DNA of 64,000 bases, from the NCBI GenBank assembly GCA_013397795.1, contig VZTJ01003534.1, positions 1,062,577 to 1,126,576 on the forward strand, given 5' to 3'. Numbering within the stretch: position 1 is the first letter of the stretch; each line of letters opens with the position of its first letter. Position numbers and translations under genes: made by a program. Positions 1 to 22,800 of the stretch are shown here, one piece after another. The notes beneath the pieces are model-generated. The model saw nothing but the letters and a program-made list of their open reading frames with translations, was not told where the DNA came from and searched no databases. Source of the stretch: Orthonyx spaldingii. Lineage: Eukaryota; Chordata; Aves; Passeriformes; Orthonychidae.

Positions 1-1707
1 CTAAGTCCTTCTCTAATCTTCTCAATAACTCACCTCACAGCCAAAAATCCTAATCAAGCAAAACATCTACCACGTATCACTTTGGGGTAAATAGGCAAAT
101 TATCTTTACAATTCAGTCAAGGACACAGTAACAGAATCAGGCTGGTGGTTTCCTGCCTGCTAACGGAGAGTTCATCCTATTTTTATTTGCAGACTATTTT
201 AGGTAGCTCAGAAGATCACTGGTAATTTGTGCAGAGCATCTCACGACTGAAATATAAAAAAAAATCCCTACACCTCAACACTTTGAAATTTTATTCTGCA
301 AGAACAGAGAATCAGAGACGTCCTTAAGGTCAGATATAGAAAAAAAATAGCTGATGGTAAAGTCAGCATTGATAACTCCTCTTTTTTGTACTTTTACCAC
401 TACCACCATGTATTGTTGCACATATTTTTATTCAGAAAATTCTGAAAACAAAATCTTAATTCTCAAAAAACCTCTTTTTCTTGTCTTACCCTGAACATCA
501 AGTTGCTCCACTAAAATTTCTAATTAATTTCATTGAAGTCCTAATCACAGACTTTAAGTACCAATAATCCAGTTTCCAACTGATCTCTGAATACAGATAT
601 GAAGTGCTATCAGAACAAACAGTCTTTATGACTTTTGATCTAAACACACCAGAATTCAGTTAGATTGAGATGCAATCCTGAAAGCAACTTTAAAAACAAA
701 TAAAAAACAAAAACCAAGAAAGAGACTCCTTGGGAATAATGCTATTTGAAGCAACCTTCAGTCCTCATCTACACTCCATTAAAATATATTTGTATAAAAC
801 CATTTGATTCCCCCATGCTCCCTCTTCACTCTAATCATACAAAACAAAGATGTTTTCATTTCAGAGACAAAGGATTATGATTTTATGGGGGGAAAAAACC
901 AGAAGCTGCTGCAGACAAATTCAATACAATTTATACTTCTACCTTTTTAAGAATAACTGAGGGTAGGAGGGGAAACCACACTAAAATTCACATATACAGG
1001 AGGCTTCCATTAGCAAACCTGAAAATATCTTCTTGATAAAAAGGTAATTAGGTCTGGTTTTGTCTCCACATTAGGACTTCTGTAGAGCTTTAGATCTTCA
1101 AAGTGCTTCCCAAACATTGGCTGCATTAGGGCCCCACTAATCCACGCTCAAATCACCTCCCCCTGACACCGACAGCACCAGCACAAGGAAGGCTCCAAGT
1201 AAAAGCACATTTTAATAGCAAATAATAATAAAAAAAGCACCCAAATGTTTCAGCTGAAAGAGAAACTGTTTGTTTTATGTAATTACTATCTCCTGTTTTC
1301 CTAGATTGTCTTTGTGAATTACTTCGGAGTTGAAGTGGGAGCACCTTACGCTGCCAAAGCACTGCTAACCCAACCAAAATATTTACTGAATCCTTGTAAA
1401 CTGCACACTCTCACTGCCACTCCCTGCACCAGGGACACGGACACTGCAGAGGGGAATTTCTCTCCCAGGACTAAAGCTCGTCCCAGCTCTGATCCCCCCA
1501 TTTCCCTTCAGTGGGGCAGAGCACATATTGTTTAGGAGCACACATCAGCTGAAGTAAGGCTCTCATTCATTAATTAATTAATTAGCACCATTATTTCAGT
1601 CTGTTATAAAATGACTGCCAAAAATTGGTGCATCTTGGCCAGTGCCCAGCATCCTTGGGGCATTTCCCCCAGGAATCAACACCAGGACTGGCTGGCAATC
1701 ATTGCCA

Positions 1708-1820
1708 GATCGAGAAGTAAAATACTCTGTTCCTGTGGGAAGATGACCATGGGAACTGGGGAAAAGGGAGCCAAACAGGGGGATGAGGTAGAAATGCAGG
1801 CTAAAAAGCCCAAAAGCAGC
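1708..1820. repeat. Direct repeat copy A in MED13 intron 3
   Basis: About 113 bp beginning GATCGAGAAGTAAAATACTC and ending AAAAGCCCAAAAGCAGC. It aligns by eye along its length with copy B at 4043-4151, with scattered substitutions and a few small indels. No terminal inverted repeat or target-site duplication was seen. Family unknown. Confidence 0.8.
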
Positions 1821-4042
1821 AGCCACAGACCCGAGAGTTCCCAACTGTGGCAGCTCGGCCACCGAAGAGAAGCTTCTCCAAAGAGTTCTCCTTCACCACA
1901 GACGAGTTCTGGGTGCCACTTAAATAAACCCAAAGCATCAAAGAACCTCCTCTTGAAAATATGACAGTTCCCCCTTCTGTAGTAAATTCTTGGGCTGGAG
2001 AACACAGTCGTACAATTAAATAGAAATAAAAATTTAAATAGGTCTAAAGTGACAGACACAGCCCCCCCCCCATGAAGCCCTAAGACCCTTCCTGTTTGTT
2101 TTTTATTTTCTTTTCCCTCTAACCAAGCTGGAATACCACAGAACAGTTCTTTGGGACTCTCCACACTTCCAGGTGCAGCTGGAACTCTGCAGGTACCGAG
2201 GAGAAGCTTTTTCTCTACCTCCTTTCCCACCTCTGCTGCTCCCAAAGCCCGTCCTATTTCAAACGTGGCATCTTCAATTCCCACTCACCACAATCCTGAA
2301 TTGCCAAACCCCACAACCTTAATTCTGACTACAAAGGAGCAGGAAATTCAGCCTGCTTGTGCTGTGATCAGCAAAATAGGAAATAAGTAAAATACTAACA
2401 CCAGTGCAAAGAACCTCAGCCAATGCACAGCTCCGTTTTCGAGGGAGCTGCACATTCTGTATCACAAATGAAGTATCCAGAGCTGGAATTCCAGCTGCTG
2501 CTCCCACTCTGGACAAAGCCATGGAGCTGAGATGTTCTTCCAAGCATCCCTGAGTAACTCCCCGTGGCCAGGAAGGGAAATACAGCAGAAAGCTGATTTT
2601 GATGGTAACACAAAGCAGAAAAACATAGCTAATAGCAAAGCAGAAAAAACCCTTCCAGTTCAAAGCACATCATTAATGGCTCCTGTCAAAAGGCTCTCCA
2701 AAGCATTCTTCGTGGCTGAGGATGTTTTGATTTCACTTAGACCTGAGAGTTAAAAATATTTATTTATTCCATAACTGAGTTACATGCACTAAAACAAACA
2801 TAAACATAGCAAGCAACCTGTACTCCACAATAAGCCATGATTGCCTTAGACTGCCACATTTTAAATTAACTTCATTATTAATGGGCTTAGCTTCATCCCA
2901 ATAAAACCAATTTTGTAAACCCAACACACTAAAACTCCAGCATGATATTTTAAAATGAAACAAACTGATTTTTTTTTCAGAATGCAGCTACAAGTTTATA
3001 TATACACACGAACGTATCTATTTTTTCAGATGCAATTATAAACAACAACAGAAAAAACAGTTTGCTCACGTTCCTGTATTTCAGAACTTAAATGAGACTA
3101 ATAAACCTGTCACCTTGTGTTTTAGCATCCTTTAATTTGAGGCTGCAAATCTCAATTATCTGAACTTGAGCTTTCACAGGGAAATAAACGTGTGCTATAA
3201 AGAATAAGGATCCAGAATATATTTGGGAAAGGGATAATAGCTAAACATCCCTGTGTTCCAAAGCCTGGGGAACAGCTTTCCCTCTATTGCTCTTTCCCAT
3301 CCTGAAACATTTACAAACATCTTGTTAAATCATATTTCTCCAAAGTTCAAAATGGAAATGCATTATAAAATTGTCATTTAACAAAATCTGAAGTATCTGT
3401 ATGGCTTTTGTATTATTTTATTGTTCGGTGAACAAAAAGAGCAGATTTGTGGTTGAAAGCTAAAAACCAAGAGCCACATCATTTTTTCCTTTTCTCCTGA
3501 TGAACCAACTACCAGTGTAATTTAAGCGAAATAAGAGAAAACTGCTTTGTGATGTAAAGTGCTAAATTTGTCTGCTTGTAGTCTCTGTAGCAACCCAATA
3601 TTCCAAAGAGACAATCATGTGATCAATGCTCTCAGCTCCTGCTGTTTATCCTGCACTGTCCTACTTACAGCAGCTCTCAATTCCAGCTGTCTACAGCAAA
3701 AGGAAAAACATCACCTGCTCTCCTGCCGGGACATGATGCCAGAACAGCCTCATTAGAGCTGCTGTAAAAAAATGTTGACATTGTTTGATTTAAAGATTAA
3801 CATAGGAAGGAAATTTACACTGCAAAGTGTTGAGCAGCCTTAATGGAAAATATTCCAGCACTATCAGGGAAGAGCCACTTGGTTTCAGACTAAATAGACA
3901 GAAATAAACCCAAAACCTGTGGGTGAACCTTGTTTTGGTGGTTAACTCTCTCAAGTATGAAGGAATTTTTGAGCTTTAGCATCCAGAAATCTTGTTCTGT
4001 TCCTTAACAATAATAAATAATAAAAATAACAGCATCCCAGGG

Positions 4043-4151
4043 GATCGAGAAGTAAAATACTCTGTTCCCGTGGAAAGACCATGGGAACTGGGAAAAAGGG
4101 AGTCAGACAGGGGGATGAGGCAGAAATGGGTTAAAAAAGCCCAAAAGCAGC
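4043..4151. repeat. Direct repeat copy B in MED13 intron 3
   Basis: Second copy of the element at 1708-1820, same orientation, about 2.3 kb away. It shares the GATCGAGAAGTAAAATACTC start, the CATGGGAACTGGG core, the CAGGGGGATGAGG core and the AAGCCCAAAAGCAGC end. The flanks also share AGCATCC a short way upstream, so the true repeat may be somewhat longer with an internal deletion in this copy. Confidence 0.8.
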
Positions 4152-7100
4152 ATTGCCTTTGTCTTCAGGGCAGTGAAGAGCGGACAGGCAAGAGCTGACC
4201 CCATCCACGCTGTTCAGTGGCAATGCAGACATTTCTCATGGCACAGCAGGACCAGTCCCAGGGCCCAAATCAAAAAAATACCCCAAACACACATTGCAGC
4301 CGTGGCCATTCCAGTTCCAGACTGCAGGGCTTCCACCAGGCTTGCGCCAAACTCAGGAATCACATCCACAGCTCCACCTCTTCCTCATGGCAAGATGAGG
4401 TAGAGAAAAAAAAAAACCAAACAAACCTCTCTCCAGAACTGTGATAAGCACACCTTCCAAACAAGATAACTACATGGACAAAGGTTTAAAATAAAACCCA
4501 GTCAGTATCTATTTTTCAGCAGTCATTTCCCATGAAGTTCTATACTTATTATTTGCATCAGGGAGTTAAAATAGTATTTTATGGGGAAAAAAATGTAAAA
4601 GAATGGTGGCCTGCTGTTCTAAAATCCTGCACCCAGACTTGTGGTAAACAGCAGTACTCTGAAACCTGTGTAGCAAGTTATGATAACCTTATCACTTATG
4701 AATTTTCAAGTGGCTTTTGGGGTGGTTTTCTGTGTTTTTTATTTGTTTTGGGTGTGTGGTGTTTTCCTCTGGTGCTTTTTCACTTTTTTTTAAGTGAACT
4801 CATCAGACACGAGTTCTGCTTTGCCACCCACTGCCATTGGCTGCATTATTTCCCAATTACAACGGGTGGAAACAAAAAAGCAACCATACAAGCAATATAG
4901 CAGCTTTTAGCATTCTAGACTTTCAGTTGTCTATCAGATCCACCCACAGATTCAGGATTACTCAATTGTTTGCTTACTGCTATTTCAATTGTGCTAAAGT
5001 TTAGCAAGTTGTAATTATTACCAAAAGCTTCAAGAGATGCCCCTCACGTAAACACTTGGTACTTGTGCTTCATTAGGAGTGTCATATTTAATCTATTTAA
5101 ATCCTATCTAAGATAGTATTTAACCTGACAGGTTTCCTAATCATATTTATTTATTCCAGGTACACATCACTAATGACTAAGAGGAACAGTCTCATCCAAA
5201 GGCAGTGCAACCAGACAGTGGCATGAAGCAGGTCAGTCTCCATCTCACACTTATGAAGGGAATTTGGAATAAACCATACACAGCCATATTCCTGAGAGTG
5301 GCAATAACAACACAACTGGTTGGAAAGCAGAAAAGAGAATGACATTCCTATCTGGCAAACTTTTAATTAATGTGCAGTCATTTAAACCATGTTATTGAGC
5401 TTCTCCAAGTGACCAAAACAGGTTGTGAAAAAATACAGACAATGATTTTTTTTTTTGCTTAGTTACAGCAAAGACCTTTAGCAAAATCCTCTCTTTAGTT
5501 TTTTATTCATCTGGAAAACTGAAATCACCTACTTAAAAATGGGCAACAAGCCCCCAGCACATATGCCCCCCTTCAGGGAGCTGGCTGCTCCATCCCTGCC
5601 CACTCTACAAACAGGAGTGGAACCAGTAGAACTGAAACCCTCCGAGAGTTTCCTCAGGCCAGGTAATCGTGACCTGTTCTGAGAGATCCGATTTCAGCCC
5701 TATCCGAGTGTCTCACTTTCCTCAGCGCTGGTTTTGGGCCGGGGAGCAGCAGGGGAGAGCAGCTCACGGTTGTTACCTCGCAGCACAACACAAACAGCTG
5801 AGAGCTTACTGCTCCCACAGCACAAATAGTAAGAGATATCATATAATAGAGGTTAGTTTAATAAGTTAGTTTGTTTGGGAGTCACATCATTAAACACTGA
5901 ACACTTAAAACTATCTCATTCTGACTTCCCGGGTCATCTGCTCACACGCCACACCAGAATCCATTATAAACCATTGGGACTGCCCTTTTAAAATCAACAT
6001 GTGTGATAACGTGGAGGGTTTTTTAATACAACCTTAAACAAGGAGGAAAAAAACCACCAGAGCAACAGACAGAAGCCAGAGCTGCTGGAGGAGCTGCTAT
6101 CACAGCCCAACCCCTATTAGAAATCACAGCCTCCACCACCGACTATTGTTGGGAGAGCAGAGCACAGAAAATCTCCCCTTCTGGAAGCACATGCTTTTTG
6201 ACAGAACTGGGAAAAATCCAGATGGGATCAGCTTCAAATGAAAGAAACAGCTCCATTTGCACATCCTTCAAAGGGACAGAGCAGGGCTGAGGTCCTGCAG
6301 GTCGCTCAGCCACAGCTCCAGAAAGCCCAGGGGAAGGAGTCACCTCCACACCAAGGGCACTGACTACTCCACTTCCAGTCACATTCCTTGAAACTAAAGA
6401 TTTCCAGCAAGCACAGCCAACCTGATTGAAATCTGCAGCTGTGAAGCACAGGGAACAAGTCTCTAGAGTGACTGGCCAAGCCCCAAAGTGCAGGGTGAGA
6501 TAAATTATGATCCAAAGCACACTGGAAGCAAACTCCACATCCTCAGGATACCAAATTACCTCAGATTACACAGGCACAGGAATTCCTTCACTGGGTTTCT
6601 GAACCTTAATGCAAAGAACAGTCCCAAAGACAGCAGAGTAATATGGGATGAAAGACAAAAATAAAGCTTCCAAACTGATTCTTAAGGTATGTGCATCAAT
6701 ACTCACAAACACAAGAGGGGCTTTTGGGGGTTTAGTTTGGTTTTTAATTAAGTCAGCCACATCTACAAAAAAAATTATAAACTTTGTATAGGTCTGGCTG
6801 ATTAAATGGATCCTAAGGAATGAGAAATATGCAGAAGTTGTATCAAGGTTTGGTGTTTGTTAGTTCTAGACCAGCTGTCTGGTAGGAAATGCATCAGCAC
6901 CCCAGGTGCAATGTTCAGAGCTTTTTCCAGGCTGGCTGCAAGTCCCTTTATGTGGGGTTTGCTGCAGGTCACTTTTAACTTTTGCCATGAGAGAAATGTT
7001 CCTTTCACCACGAGAGCATCCCAGACTTTGGAGCTACAGAGGGGGCATCACAAAGCCCCCATGGCAGTGATTGGGTTTGTCCCAAAAGCCTGACCTGACA

Positions 7101-8719
7101 CCTCTGAAGAGCCCAACATTCCAGAGAGCAGAGATTATCCCAATTCTAGATCCTCCTAGAAGGGATGAGCCAAATTTGCCACGACAATACACATCTGTTA
7201 ACCATTCCCCCAACTTCATTTCATAAAAGCCAGTGCTCAGAGCATCACATGGTATCGAGCTATCTGGTAGGAAATACTGAAATTTCTCAACAATAAAATA
7301 TCTTACACAGATCTGTCAAAGCTTTTTCCATATTTTTCCAGTGGTTCTGGGCTACATATGATGAAATTATGTGAGTAAGCACACAATTCCTTCAGTTATT
7401 TTCATCGAGCACGCTGACATTCTGACCTTCTTTAAAAAAGAAGCAGAGCCTCCAAATTAAACAAACACTACTATTTTATTTTAAAAGCTTTCATCAGCTT
7501 TTCCAGCTGCTCTAGAGAGCTTTATAGAATTACTCTAAGAGAATCCATGACATAACTAATGCTAGTTTAAAATGGCAATTTGGTAAACCAGTTCCTCAAA
7601 GGAGGAAAGGCCAGACTGTGCCAACACGATATTGGCCAAAACAGTTAAAAGTAAACTCTTTGCTATTGATTTATAGCAACAACACACAGAAAAAAATGGA
7701 TGGACAAGGACACCCCAGAGAGGAAACATTTGCCCTGACCAGGGTGGAGAAAGAAATGCTTGGAACTAAAGGACAAGTTTATACATAAATTAAAAGCAGC
7801 AGTTCACAACCACTAATAGAAACACACACAAACATGTGCTTCTGCTTCTTTTGCTCCAAAACAGCTAATTTCTTTCAAGTTTAAATTTATTGCAGAAGAT
7901 GCCAACAATGGCCAACTCCACACCCAAAAAGCAAAGCCACTGATCTCCAAATTTCCTCCATGCAAGATTTAACACATGCATAGACACACACACACACAAA
8001 ATGCCACACACAAAAACCCATCATCTAAGCTTTAAATTACTTCGGATTTTAAAAGCTGATTTGGGAACAGCGATTAAACTTGTTCCAGCTAACCTAGTTT
8101 TTATTCATTTCATTATTTATTGCTAGGCAACATAGACCGTGTCAAACCACGTTAGAACCATGAGAAGAAGTCCTTCCCATTTAGATCAAAAATTCTCTCC
8201 TCGCCCTCCTCTCCCTCAGTGTGGAGGCCACATGGATTCCTTTAACACCAGCATTCCCAGACACCACCCTCTTTCTGACCAGGAGCTGACATTCCAAGCT
8301 CTCAGCATCTCCCTTAGGATGCAATTTATCCAAAGCTCAGGTGGGACCTGCAAAGAGCTCTCTACCATGAGTCTTTCTTGGTGTCTGCATGCAGAATTAG
8401 TCCCAGCCACCTGCAGGTATCTCCTCATTCAGGTATCTTTTTCTTCCTTTCTAGAAGACTCTACCTTCTTTCCCAACAGCCCCATGATCCATGGTCTGGA
8501 TATGGGTACCAGCACAGAAGAGACAGCAAGTAATGCTAAATGTGGCAAACTTTCATCATAAGCAAGCTCTGAAGAACTCCAAAAAGGCAGAAAAACAAGA
8601 AAGAGCAGAGATCCAGACTCACGAACAAATCACACACAGGATTCTCTTAATTACACCTTTCTTCTAGCACAAAGAGTAAACCCTCCAACTTCTTCAATAA
8701 AGCCAAATAAAGCCTCCTA

Positions 8720-20300
<11,581 letters not shown>

Positions 20301-20302
20301 CC

Positions 20303-20326
20303 TCACAGCCACAACCCACACGCCAT
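20303..20326 (-). other. Seven-codon uORF just upstream of the MED13 start
   Basis: In the probable 5' UTR the minus strand reads ATG GCG TGT GGG TTG TGG and then CTG TGA, followed by GG and the MED13 ATG. The upstream ATG has A at -3 and G at +4, a strong context, and its stop lies two bases before the MED13 start. It is only used if transcription begins upstream of it. Confidence 0.6.
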
Positions 20327-20342
20327 TATCCCACAGCCTCCG

Positions 20343-20424
20343 ACAAGAAAGAAAGAGACAGACAGAGGGAGAGAGAGAGAGAGAGAGGGAGAGACAGACA
20401 GCGAGAGGGAAAGGGGGAGGGGGG
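20343..20424. repeat. GA-rich (CT-rich on the MED13 strand) tract in the presumed 5' UTR
   Basis: A GA microsatellite and related purine-rich sequence beginning 43 bases upstream of the MED13 ATG. On the sense strand it is a CT tract, possible GAGA-factor-like or pyrimidine-rich leader sequence. The run length is likely polymorphic. Confidence 0.8.
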
Positions 20425-20671
20425 CTCTGCACACGCACAAATAATAATACAATTAAATAAGGGATTTACAGACACACGCAATAGTGGCAGGGGGAATAAC
20501 CCGCGAGGAGCGAGAGAGAGAGGGACGGGAGAGCGGGGGAAAAAAATATATTTAAAAAAAAAATTTTAAAAATTTTAAAGAGGAACTCAGAACGTTTTCT
20601 CGTCTTCTGGAGCTCAAACGGGGGTGTAAAGCCGCCGTGGAAGGGGAGAACAGAAAGAGGGAGGTGGTAAG

Positions 20672-20913
20672 TAATCCAGCGACGGGAGATTAAGATCAAA
20701 ATCCTCCCTGTTCCTCTTGTCTTCTCGTTCGCATAAGGAGGGGAGGGAGAGGAGGCAAGGTGAAGGGGTAATTGATCCAACAATAAAAATGGGGTAATTA
20801 ATCCAGGGGGGCTAGGGGTAAAAATCAGTTGACATCCCTCCTTTCTCTCTTCTCAGATGCCAAGCAAGAGAAGTAGGAAAAAATAAATAATCCAGCGGGG
20901 GCAATTAATCCAG
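20672..20913. promoter_or_regulatory. Cluster of four TAATCCAG octamers upstream of MED13
   Basis: TAATCCAG occurs at 20672, 20799, 20888 and 20906, with a related TGATCCAA near 20772. TAATCC is the core bound by K50 homeodomain factors such as OTX and PITX. The octamers alternate with CT-rich and GA-rich stretches, so an old imperfect tandem duplication is an alternative explanation. Confidence 0.45.
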
Positions 20914-21702
20914 AGCCCCCCCTGCTCTTCCTCCTGTTCCTTTAGTCATCAGATGAGAAAGGGGCAAATTGTGGAATGACTGGGAAGGACTGGCCGTGGG
21001 AGAGAGAAAAATCCAGGCTCGTCTCTTCGGAGTCCGAGGGCAACAGGGTGTGGGGGGGGTCAGATTCTTCTCCCCTGCTCCAAAAATATTCCAAATAAAT
21101 TAAAATTCAAAATCATAAAAACAAACTTCAGGGGCCAGAAGCAAGGCCAGTCTGAAGAATTCGTAAAGGCAGAGCAAGAAAAATTTCCTGGGGTGTACCC
21201 CAAAAAAACATCTGCGGGGGCAGGGGAGCGGGGAAGGTATTCCTTGAGAGAGAAAGGCCGCAAAAGTCTCCTTAGCAGCCCAGCGGGGGATTAAATTCCC
21301 GAGTGGAAACACCCCCTCCCCAAAACGAAATACTCTTCGCAGCGAGGGCGAAACCAAAATATCCTCCGTTGGGTAAAAATTCCTTCCGTGGGGAAAGGAG
21401 GGAGGGGGAGAGGGGTGGAAGGAGGAAATTGCGGGCGACCCTCGAAGTCTCTTCGGGGAAGGATGGAGAAGTCTCCGGGAGGCCGATCCCCAGCCCTTTC
21501 GGGGGAGGAGGAGGCGGTAAATCGCAGAGCGTCTTCGGGGAGCCTGGTCCCCCCCAGCTGTCCTCGGGGGCCGGGGGACCCCGCAAAGTCTCTCCAGGGG
21601 AGCCCGGACCCCGCCGAGTCACCGCGGGCAGAGCCCCGGGCGCGGGGGGGCGGCGAGGCGGGGAGCGACCGGCTCAGCTGCGAGGCCGGTCCTTTAAAAA
21701 TN

Positions 21703-21791
<89 letters not shown>
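21703..21791. repeat. 89-base poly-A next to an ambiguous base, then a G-rich run
   Basis: An uninterrupted A run follows a single N at 21702 and is followed by a G-rich stretch to about 21813. A pure homopolymer of this length beside an N inside a CpG island looks like an assembly or gap-filling artefact as much as real sequence. Confidence 0.9.
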
Positions 21792-21794
<3 letters not shown>

Positions 21795-22040
21795 GGGAGG
21801 GGGGGGGGGAGGATATAAAAAACGATCGTCTTCGGCCGGAGCGGTCTGTCCCGGGCGGGGGCCGGGGGAGCCCCGAGAGCGCTCGCTGCCCTCAGGTGCG
21901 GGTCCCCGCGGGGGCGGCGGGCGCGCGGCCCCCTCCCCGAGGCTCCCGGGCAGGGCGGGGAGGCGGCGGCCGAGCCCGGGCTCTGCTCAGCCCCAAGGGC
22001 TCGGAGCCCCGCAATTCCCGGCGCCGCCGACACACAGGGA

Positions 22041-22342
22041 NNNNNNNNNNNNNNNNNNNNNNNNNNNNNNNNNNNNNNNNNNNNNNNNNNNNNNNNNNNN
22101 NNNNNNNNNNNNNNNNNNNNNNNNNNNNNNNNNNNNNNNNNNNNNNNNNNNNNNNNNNNNNNNNNNNNNNNNNNNNNNNNNNNNNNNNNNNNNNNNNNNN
22201 NNNNNNNNNNNNNNNNNNNNNNNNNNNNNNNNNNNNNNNNNNNNNNNNNNNNNNNNNNNNNNNNNNNNNNNNNNNNNNNNNNNNNNNNNNNNNNNNNNNN
22301 NNNNNNNNNNNNNNNNNNNNNNNNNNNNNNNNNNNNNNNNNN
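22041..22342. other. Assembly gap (302 N)
   Basis: Unresolved sequence inside the GC-rich island upstream of MED13. Such gaps are typical of very GC-rich avian promoters. Upstream MED13 promoter or exon sequence could be missing here. Confidence 0.99.
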
Positions 22343-22375
22343 CCCCCGCCTTGCTCGTTGGGGCGGCGCCATCTA

Positions 22376-22406
<31 letters not shown>
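22376..22406. repeat. CGG trinucleotide repeat (about 10 units)
   Basis: A pure GCG/GGC repeat directly after the gap in the CpG island. It is translated as poly-Gly, poly-Ala or poly-Pro in open frames that are composition artefacts. Confidence 0.9.
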
Positions 22407-22410
22407 GGCC

Positions 22411-22497
22411 GCGGGTTCGAGTCCCGCCTCCGCCTGGGCCCGCGGGTTCGAGTCCCGCGGGGCCAGCCCCGAGCGCAGGGCACGGGGTTGAGTCCGG
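22411..22497 (+). other. Tandem tRNA T-arm-like hairpins with perfect B-box sequence
   Basis: GCGGGTTCGAGTCCCGC occurs at 22411-22427 and again at 22442-22458: a five-base-pair stem enclosing the seven-base TTCGAGT loop, exactly the form of a tRNA T-arm. Each copy contains GGTTCGAGTCC, which fits the RNA polymerase III B-box consensus GGTTCGANTCC. A weaker third version (GGGGTTGAGTCC) lies near 22484. No acceptor stem, D-arm, A box or T-run terminator was found around them, so these are not complete tRNA genes. Confidence 0.6.
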
Positions 22498-22507
22498 AAT
22501 TTTCCCA

Positions 22508-22690
22508 CGAGAGAGCCTCCACAAGCTCTCTGGGCAATCTGCTCCCGTGCTCGGTCCTTGCACAAGTTCTTCCTCGTGTTCAGGTGGAGCTTCCTGGGCA
22601 TCGGTTTGTGCCCGTGGCGCCACGTGCTGGTGGTTGGCATCACGGAGCAGAGCCCGGTCCATCTCTTGGCACCCCCATGTAAATATTTAC
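22508..22690 (-). mobile_element. CR1 LINE 3' fragment, antisense
   Basis: The plus strand carries the blocks CTCTCTGGGCAATCTGCTCC, GTTCTTCCTCGTGTTCAGGT, GGAGCTTCCTGGGCATC and GGTTTGTGCCCGTGG, then the CCATGTAAATATTTACAC end. This is the order of the reverse complement of the avian CR1 3' region. It is GC-rich relative to consensus and abuts the CpG island. Confidence 0.8.
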
Positions 22691-22757
22691 ACTCGGGCTC
22701 ACCTTTCCCTTAGCCCCTCTGTTCCCCGGCACCAGTGCCAAGGGCGTGAGGTTGATC

Positions 22758-22800
22758 CCTGTGTGGGCCAGGAGAGCTGGACTCAGTGGTCCCTGTGGAT
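22758..22800 (+). mobile_element. Possible CR1 3' fragment, sense
   Basis: GTGTGGGCCAGGAGAGCTGG and the following ACTCAGTGGTCCCTGTGG resemble the end of CR1 (GGGCCAGGAGTTGGACTCRATGATCCTTGTGGG type). The match is short and diverged and the terminal repeats are missing, so this is tentative. Confidence 0.35.

Noticed and set aside
1676..2284. 202-codon open frame on the MED13 strand in intron 3
   Set aside because: No recognisable domain, overlaps a non-coding duplicated element, and MED13 reading continues with a known exon elsewhere. Treated as chance.
8139..8561. 140-codon plus-strand frame in MED13 intron 3 as a nested gene
   Set aside because: No recognisable domain and no flanking splice or promoter evidence.
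22411..22458. Complete tRNA gene
   Set aside because: Only T-arm-like modules are present; no acceptor stem, D-arm, anticodon arm, A box or terminator could be fitted on either side.
21388..22491. 367-codon open frames on both strands across 21.4-22.9 kb
   Set aside because: They run through the poly-A and the N gap, giving poly-Lys and undefined residues; artefacts of composition and gap.
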